Shown here: positions 31,463 through 35,994 of the stretch, piece by piece
Layout: each line of letters opens with the position of its first letter
How positions within the stretch are numbered: position 1 is the first letter of the stretch
NCBI GenBank assembly: GCA_015069165.1
Contig: SVJD01000021.1
Location: 1 to 35,994 of the forward strand
Direction of reading: 5' to 3'
From: Oscillospiraceae bacterium
GTDB lineage: Bacteria; Bacillota; Clostridia; UBA1212; UBA1255
DNA: 35,994 bases
Translations under genes and position numbers: made by a program
Notes under the pieces: generated by a model
Seen by the model: the letters and a program-made list of their open reading frames with translations, nothing else
What the model was told of the DNA's origin: nothing
Databases searched by the model: none

Positions 31463-33118
31463 TTATTCTGCAATAAGAATATAACTGTATATTTCTTGTT
31501 TACCCTCAACGCAGTAAACTTCTATGCCGTGTTTTTCCTCAATGTGTTTTTTGATTTCTTCTGCTTCTTCTGCAGTGGAATCAACACCGTTTATCAAAAT
31601 ACAAATATCGTGAAGCGACCAGTCAATTCTGTCGCACATTGTGATTGTTGCAGCCTTTCTGTCAGGCTCTGCAGAAAGAATGTTCTTTCCGACAAAGCCA
31701 ATATAATCGCCTTTGTGAACTTGAACATCCTGCATATCAGCATCGCGAACACATTGTGAAACCTCAGCAGTGATAACATTTTCCATTCCCGCGTTGAAAA
31801 TTTCTTCAACTTCATCGGGGTTTGTAAGCTCTCCGTCTGTCATCGTTAAAGCAGCGTAACCATCACCGATTGTTTTGCTGTTGATGATTCTTACATCAGC
31901 CTTCTTGTAAAGCTGAGCTGCTTGCTTCGCGGCAAGAATAACATTTGAGTTATTGGGGAATACGAAAATTGTATCTGCGTTAACTTTATCAAAAGCCTTC
32001 AAAAAGTCCTCAGAAGAAGGATTCATACTCTGACCGCCCTCAACGATAACATCTGCACCGATTTCACGGAATGTTTGCTGAATTCCTTCTCCGCAAGCAA
32101 CCGCTACTACGGCGTAAGGTTTACGCTCCGTGCTTTCGCTGTCGGAATCTTTATTTTCATCTGACATTGTGCTGTTATGCTGCAAAGTCATGTTTTCGAT
32201 TTTTAACTTCAAAAACTCACCGTATTGCTGACAAAAAGCAAGAACCTTGTCAGGAGTTTTTGTATGAACATGAATTTTTACGATACTGCCCGTTTTGAAA
32301 GCGGCAATCGAATCGCCGAGCGTTTGCAGAAAATCAGTTATAACCGAAACGTCAAAATTTTCAATATCGGTCTTTGCGTTTTGAAGTCTTACAAGAAGCT
32401 CCGTGCAGTATCCGAATTCCAACACGCTGTCTTCGTTAAACGCATCTAAATCTATTTCGCTTGAGCCGTTTGCTGATTGCATTGTATTTAACTGTGTGTA
32501 ATCGTAGTTTTTATCTCCGTCCAGCGCGCTGAACATACCCTCTACAATACAAATAAGACCTGCTGCACCTGAGTCAACCACGCCTGCCTTTTTAAGCATA
32601 GGGAGCAGATCGGGAGTACGGTCGAGAGAACGCTTTCCTTCTTCTATAAACGAACCGAAAAATTCCTCGGCACTTTCGTCTTTCTTTGTGGAAGCAAATT
32701 CCGTTGCATCACGCGCAACTGTTAAAATAGTACCCTCTGTAGGCTTCATTACGGCGTTGTATGCGTGTTTTACACCCATTCTGAATGCTTTTGTAAGCTG
32801 GCGTGAATCTGCAATCTCTGTTTCACTGAAACCTGCAGCGATTCCGTCAAAAAATTGAGAAAGAATTACACCCGAGTTGCCGCGTGCACTGAAAAGCATT
32901 CCGTTGGCAACGTTTCGTGAAACCTCAGCTAATGAAACTTTTTCGTCTTTAAGAGCATCTACGCCGCCCATAAGAGTGAGGAGCATATTGTCGCCTGTAT
33001 CTCCATCGGGGATAGGGAACACGTTAAGGTCGTTAATTTCACCTGCGTGGTTCTGCAAATTGATTGCAGCGCGTTTTAACATATTTGAGTATGCGATACC
33101 ATCTATCTGTGTTGGCAT
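31463..33118 (-). CDS. fakA: Fatty acid kinase ATP-binding subunit FakA (DAK2/DegV-like)
   Basis: Phosphorylates fatty acids bound to FakB, feeding exogenous acids into phospholipid synthesis. The 551 residues fit FakA. The N-terminal DhaL (DAK2) kinase domain (about 1-200) has NVFPIPDGDTGDNM with Asp38, Asp40 and Asp43 for metal-ATP binding, ARGNSGVILSQFF and KPTEGTILTVARDA. A middle domain contains KIHVHTKTPDKVL, and the C-terminal half resembles a DegV-like domain (GADVIVEGGQSMNPSSED, then FVFPNNSN). ATG 33118 has AAGGAGG upstream. It lies 10 bp after the fakB gene, and the FakB-FakA pairing is strong support. Confidence 0.92.
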   Translation of the reverse strand: MPTQIDGIAYSNMLKRAAINLQNHAGEINDLNVFPIPDGDTGDNMLLTLMGGVDALKDEKVSLAEVSRNVANGMLFSARGNSGVILSQFFDGIAAGFSETEIADSRQLTKAFRMGVKHAYNAVMKPTEGTILTVARDATEFASTKKDESAEEFFGSFIEEGKRSLDRTPDLLPMLKKAGVVDSGAAGLICIVEGMFSALDGDKNYDYTQLNTMQSANGSSEIDLDAFNEDSVLEFGYCTELLVRLQNAKTDIENFDVSVITDFLQTLGDSIAAFKTGSIVKIHVHTKTPDKVLAFCQQYGEFLKLKIENMTLQHNSTMSDENKDSDSESTERKPYAVVAVACGEGIQQTFREIGADVIVEGGQSMNPSSEDFLKAFDKVNADTIFVFPNNSNVILAAKQAAQLYKKADVRIINSKTIGDGYAALTMTDGELTNPDEVEEIFNAGMENVITAEVSQCVRDADMQDVQVHKGDYIGFVGKNILSAEPDRKAATITMCDRIDWSLHDICILINGVDSTAEEAEEIKKHIEEKHGIEVYCVEGKQEIYSYILIAE

Positions 33119-33128
33119 AAAGTCCTCC

Positions 33129-33995
33129 TTATTTATTCTTTCCTACAAAGAAGAGTGCTAATGTTCCGGGACCGGAATGTGCACCGATTACAGGACCCGT
33201 GAAAACTGTTATATCAACATCACGGCCGTAGTCGTTTTTGAGCATTTCAGCCAAAAGTTGAGCATCTTCCATACAATCGCCCTGACAAATGAAAATAGGA
33301 CCTGCTGATTTATCAATAGCTAACTCACCGTATTTGTCTGCTAAAGTTTTAATTGAAGCTTTTCTGCCGCGCACTTTGCAAACGGGAACGAGGTGGCCCT
33401 CATCATCAACGTGGAGAACAGGTTTGATACCTAACATTCCGCCGATAAAAGCAGCAGTAGGACTTACTCTGCCACCTCTTTTTAAGTAAACCAAATCATC
33501 TACCGTAAACCAATGGCAAATATGGGGTACTGTTTCTTGAGCATAAAGGGCAAGATCGTCGATAGTAGCGCCTGCGTTTTTCTTCTCAACTACAAGGTAA
33601 AGGAGAAGACCGAAACCGGCAGAAGCCGCAAGGCTGTCGACTGTTACGACTTTGTTGTCGGGATATGCTTCGGCTAATGTTCTTGCTGCCAAAACGGCTG
33701 AATTATATGTTGTGCTGAGACCTGAAGAAAAACCGAGATAAAAAATATCATTTCCGTTTTTGAGTTCTTCTTCAAAAGCAAGCTTGAATACCTCTGAATT
33801 GACAGCTGATGTTTTTGCAACGCCGCCGTCACGCATTTTTTGATAAAATATTTTCGGGTCAACTTCACTGTTTTTTGAAACGTCATTTTCGTTTTCGAAT
33901 TTGAGTGTTAAATCAACACATTTTACATTCCACTTTTCAAGAGTACTTAACTCCATATCGCAAGCGGAATCAGTGAATATTACAAAATTACTCAT
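33129..33995 (-). CDS. fakB: DegV family fatty-acid-binding protein FakB
   Basis: DegV-family lipid-binding protein of 288 residues that holds the fatty acid for FakA. Signature segments: FVIFTDSACDMELS at the N-terminus, KTSAVNSEVF (the TS motif), YLGFSSGLSTTYNSA, and GHLVPVCKVRGRKAS, which includes the conserved Arg of the fatty acid carboxylate region. The final domain has HSGPGTLALFF, typical of the family. ATG 33995 follows GGAGGA. The order fakB-fakA is what one expects for a two-subunit kinase. Bacteria often carry several fakB copies with different chain preferences; the preference here is not readable. Confidence 0.92.
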   Translation of the reverse strand: MSNFVIFTDSACDMELSTLEKWNVKCVDLTLKFENENDVSKNSEVDPKIFYQKMRDGGVAKTSAVNSEVFKLAFEEELKNGNDIFYLGFSSGLSTTYNSAVLAARTLAEAYPDNKVVTVDSLAASAGFGLLLYLVVEKKNAGATIDDLALYAQETVPHICHWFTVDDLVYLKRGGRVSPTAAFIGGMLGIKPVLHVDDEGHLVPVCKVRGRKASIKTLADKYGELAIDKSAGPIFICQGDCMEDAQLLAEMLKNDYGRDVDITVFTGPVIGAHSGPGTLALFFVGKNK

Positions 33996-34018
33996 TGAGT
34001 GATCCTCCGTTCAATCTT

Positions 34019-34057
34019 ATTATACGGCATAATTATAGACAAAATACAAAATTTGTC
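34019..34057 (-). promoter_or_regulatory. Possible fakB promoter with inverted repeat
   Basis: Two TATAAT boxes lie on the minus strand at 34019-34024 and 34032-34037. No clean -35 stands at 17 bp from either; GTGACA (34053-34058) is 15 bp from the second. An inverted repeat, GACAAA (34038-34043) with TTTGTC (34052-34057), overlaps the expected spacer and may be an operator. The first half contains GACAAAAT, as repeated at 142-337. Confidence 0.4.
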
Positions 34058-34084
34058 ACTGAACTTTGCCTTTCTATTGCTAAA

Positions 34085-34140
34085 CTGTTGGTAGAAACAA
34101 CAGTAGAATTACCTGCAAATGACCTCTACAAAAAGTAGAG
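34085..34140. other. Two small hairpins between the XRE gene and fakB
   Basis: CTGTTG (34085-34090) pairs with CAACAG (34098-34103), and CTCTAC (34124-34129) pairs with GTAGAG (34135-34140). Flanking pieces near 34112 and 34152 can extend the second. There is no long T tract, so neither is a strong terminator. The rest of the 168-bp gap shows nothing else I can support. Confidence 0.35.
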
Positions 34141-34163
34141 AGTGCGCAATACAGGCAAAAATT

Positions 34164-34793
34164 TCACTTGTGTTTTTGCTTTTTACTGCCGGCAAAGCGC
34201 ATTCCCGACCAAAGGAATATAATTGCCTGCCCGGGAATTCCCAAAGCAAAAAGTAAAAAGACTTTTATGTTGCACCAGTATAAAACAAAGAAAAGAACTG
34301 CAATAAAAGACCACATTAAAAGTGAAACAATAAAAAAATTATGCCTTCTGTTAAACCATACCGAATTAAAAATAATTCCGAGTATAAAAGAAATGGGAAC
34401 AGCAAACAAAAAAGGTGATATTGACCATATAGTTTTTGGGGATACAGTTTTTACTATTACAAAAGCCACAGTTGAAAGAAGCCAAACCAGCAAAATGCTC
34501 ATCCACATAATGATTTTGCAGTTTCTTCTTTTAACTTTGTCGAGAAATTGAGCTTTGCGAAGCTTTTCTTCTTCCTCTCGGTGCTCCGGTTTGAGTAAAT
34601 AATCTACCGTTACATCAAATATGTCTGCAATACTTTTGAGTACGGTTATATCCGGGAGTGATTCGCCTCGCTCCCACTTGGATACAGCTTTGTCGGAATA
34701 GTTTAATTTCTCCGCAAGTTCTAATTGAGTTATGTTGTTTCTGCGTCTTAACGCAGTTATATTTCGAGCTATAATAAGCTTAAGTTCATCCAT
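34164..34793 (-). CDS. XRE-family regulator with C-terminal membrane domain
   Basis: Protein of 209 residues. The N-terminal XRE/Cro helix-turn-helix covers about 1-62 (NITALRRRNNITQLELAEK, SDKAVSKWERGESLPD, LKSIADIFDVTVDYLL), and four hydrophobic segments follow between about 90 and 200 (IIMWMSILLVWLLSTVAFVI, and others), so the regulator is membrane-tethered. The ligand or signal is not readable. ATG 34793 is preferred over ATG 34805 because GGTGA sits 5 bp upstream of it. It is divergent from the NlpC/P60-like gene, so it may control it or itself. Such HTH-plus-TM proteins are common in gut Firmicutes. Confidence 0.85.
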   Translation of the reverse strand: MDELKLIIARNITALRRRNNITQLELAEKLNYSDKAVSKWERGESLPDITVLKSIADIFDVTVDYLLKPEHREEEEKLRKAQFLDKVKRRNCKIIMWMSILLVWLLSTVAFVIVKTVSPKTIWSISPFLFAVPISFILGIIFNSVWFNRRHNFFIVSLLMWSFIAVLFFVLYWCNIKVFLLFALGIPGQAIIFLWSGMRFAGSKKQKHK

Positions 34794-34810
34794 TAAAATC
34801 ACCATTTCAA

Positions 34811-34839
34811 TTATTACATACGATACTTTGTCTTGTCAA
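34811..34839 (-). promoter_or_regulatory. Predicted promoter of the XRE regulator
   Basis: On the minus strand, consensus TTGACA (34834-34839), 17-bp spacer, TAATAA (34811-34816). The predicted start is close to 34804, leaving about 11 nt before ATG 34793 and agreeing with the shorter start choice. Confidence 0.55.
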
Positions 34840-34858
34840 GATAACGAGTTTTTCGCTA

Positions 34859-34887
34859 TTGAATAAAAAATGTAATCGTGCTAAAAT
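34859..34887 (+). promoter_or_regulatory. Predicted promoter of the NlpC/P60-like gene
   Basis: TTGAAT (34859-34864), 17-bp spacer, TAAAAT (34882-34887) with extended -10 TGC. The -10 region GTGCTAAAAT is identical to that of the cysE operon. The leader is about 30 nt. Confidence 0.6.
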
Positions 34888-34924
34888 GCAAACAATATAA
34901 AGATAACCGAAAGGATAAAAACCA

Positions 34925-35554
34925 ATGAGTTGGAAAGCAAGATGTATTCCGTTAAAGGATGAATCCGAATGGATTGAATTTGAAAATGAAGAAGATGCCA
35001 TTTTGTACGCAAAAGAAAACGCACGATTCGGCAGCCTTGTTAAAAATGATGCCGATATTACGGTGTATGCACCCGAAGGTGAACTTGCGGCGGAAATACT
35101 TTATAAAGCAAAGCAAGTTTGCGATTATGTTCGTGACAATGAGTTTTGCTACGGCAATGCTCCTATAAATCCTGCAATGAATCACGATGCAAAGCTTGTA
35201 AGTTGTGATCGTATGGTGGGCTGGGTTCTTTATAATATGGGACTTACCGATCAGCCTGAATATATGGGTTTATGTGTAGAAGGACCTTCTCTTTATGAGT
35301 GGTGTTTTGCACATGGATTCAAAAAAATTGAAAAATTGGAAGATGTAAGAGCCGGAGATGTTGTTTTTGTACGATATACAGCGAATGGTTATCCTGCACA
35401 CACATTCATAAGTGCGGGGGCAAGTGAGCAAGAGGGAATGTTTTACAGATATGACTGCGGCAAAGTAGAAAGAATACGTAGCACTCAGCCGTCTTGTGAG
35501 CCTACAGAAGATTTCTTATTTGCGGCACGAATGCCTGAAATACCTAAAAAATAA
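34925..35554 (+). CDS. NlpC/P60-like cysteine hydrolase, cytoplasmic
   Basis: Protein of 209 residues without a signal peptide or membrane segment. A pattern like the NlpC/P60 fold is visible: VSCDRMVGWVLYNMGL with candidate nucleophile Cys94, then KLEDVRAGDVVFVRY (the usual xPGDxVFF-like strand) and YPAHTFISAG with His159 as candidate base. The N-terminal 60 residues form a separate small part (EWIEFENEEDAILYAKENA). The family cleaves peptidoglycan peptides or amides, but without export the substrate may be an imported muropeptide or a tailored metabolite. The call is from a short motif and could be wrong. ATG 34925 has GAAAGG upstream; a possible glycosidase gene follows after 31 bp. Confidence 0.6.
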   Translation: MSWKARCIPLKDESEWIEFENEEDAILYAKENARFGSLVKNDADITVYAPEGELAAEILYKAKQVCDYVRDNEFCYGNAPINPAMNHDAKLVSCDRMVGWVLYNMGLTDQPEYMGLCVEGPSLYEWCFAHGFKKIEKLEDVRAGDVVFVRYTANGYPAHTFISAGASEQEGMFYRYDCGKVERIRSTQPSCEPTEDFLFAARMPEIPKK

Positions 35555-35585
35555 AATATATCATATATAAATGTAAGGAGGAAAA

Positions 35586-35994
35586 ATGATTACACCGAGA
35601 TTTTCATTCAAATATAATGATGTTCCTTTTGATGAACTGGAAAAGACCATAGTTGAAACAGATAGCGGGATTTTGTACACACTTCCCGACGGGCTTCAAA
35701 TGGAGTGTAGAATAGAAAGATTTCCCAAATACAATATAGTGAAGTGGACTAACTATTGGTACAACAATACAGACCACGACAGCGGAACAATTTCAGATTT
35801 GTGGGATTGTGATACAACTGCTTGCTTTGAGGCAGATCCCGTAAGAACAAGAAAAAATTTACATTCCGTATGGGAAATTGACTCTTTGAAACTTTTTGTT
35901 ACAGACGGTGCCAATTTTACAGATTTTGACAATATGGCAAAACAGGTACGTTTCTGGCCTAACACAACACAAAAGGCGGCCAACCATTCCGGCA
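35586..35994 (+). CDS. Glycoside hydrolase N-terminal part (GH36-like), cut by the window end
   Basis: Open frame of 136 codons that continues past the window. ATG 35586 follows a strong AAGGAGG (35575-35581). The sequence starts MITPRFSFKYNDVPFDEL and contains the beta-sandwich type features KWTNYWYNN and TISDLWDCDTTACFE, resembling the N-terminal domain of GH36-like alpha-galactosidases of gut Firmicutes. The catalytic domain is not in the window, so family and substrate are tentative. It has no signal peptide. It is in line with the NlpC/P60-like gene and probably cotranscribed. Confidence 0.55.
   Translation, partial: MITPRFSFKYNDVPFDELEKTIVETDSGILYTLPDGLQMECRIERFPKYNIVKWTNYWYNNTDHDSGTISDLWDCDTTACFEADPVRTRKNLHSVWEIDSLKLFVTDGANFTDFDNMAKQVRFWPNTTQKAANHSG

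Noticed and set aside
34168-34551. Plus-strand frame of 127 codons opposite the XRE gene
   Set aside because: Shadow frame; the minus-strand gene has a clear HTH, a promoter and TM segments.

Overview
The window looks like chromosomal DNA of a low-GC, spore-forming Firmicute of class Clostridia, probably an uncultured gut-type lineage. The evidence is the AT-rich composition, strong AGGAGG-type ribosome binding sites, frequent TTG/GTG starts, extended -10 promoters, SigH and SpoIIID (sporulation regulators), FakA/FakB, TmcAL and a clostridial-type aromatic operon. I see no rRNA, tRNA, CRISPR array, insertion sequence or prophage. Nearly every gene is full length; only the last gene is cut by the window edge.

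Layout. (1) 1-588 is gene-free and carries two families of short repeats and a promoter. (2) 589-4586 (+) is a tight operon cysE-cysS-sigH-thyA-folA, closed by a terminator. (3) 4677-7578 (+) holds a beta-helix carbohydrate-binding lipoprotein and a membrane-anchored M23 peptidase. (4) 7807-9705 (-) is a YgiQ-type radical SAM protein. (5) 9875-12202 (+) holds gap and tmcAL, each with its own promoter. (6) 12489-21828 (+) is a 9.3-kb run of seven tightly packed genes: fchA, folD, pepF, a bactofilin-like protein, a Gpi18-type GT-C glycosyltransferase, a PMT-type protein glycosyltransferase and ttcA. (7) 21831-23183 holds a zinc/manganese-binding lipoprotein (-) and spoIIID (+), divergently transcribed. 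(8) 23199-29880 (-) is an aromatic amino acid operon: a lipoprotein, a D-2-hydroxyacid dehydrogenase, aroA, aroC, pheA and an aroE-aroK fusion. (9) 30042-33995 (-) holds fakB-fakA, then mrp and a C_GCAxxG_C_C protein. (10) 34164-35994 has an XRE regulator with membrane segments facing an NlpC/P60-like protein and the start of a GH36-like glycosidase gene.

How the parts fit. One-carbon metabolism appears twice: ThyA with DHFR, and FchA with a FolD that has lost two residues needed for cyclohydrolase activity, so FchA probably supplies that step. The most distinctive block is the run joining a bactofilin-like scaffold with two GT-C glycosyltransferases that carry extracytoplasmic beta-sandwich domains. 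I read it as a candidate cell-surface protein glycosylation module. The aromatic operon covers shikimate to prephenate/phenylpyruvate but lacks aroB, a DAHP synthase gene and tyrA within the window. Function calls come from recognised motifs only; no search was run.
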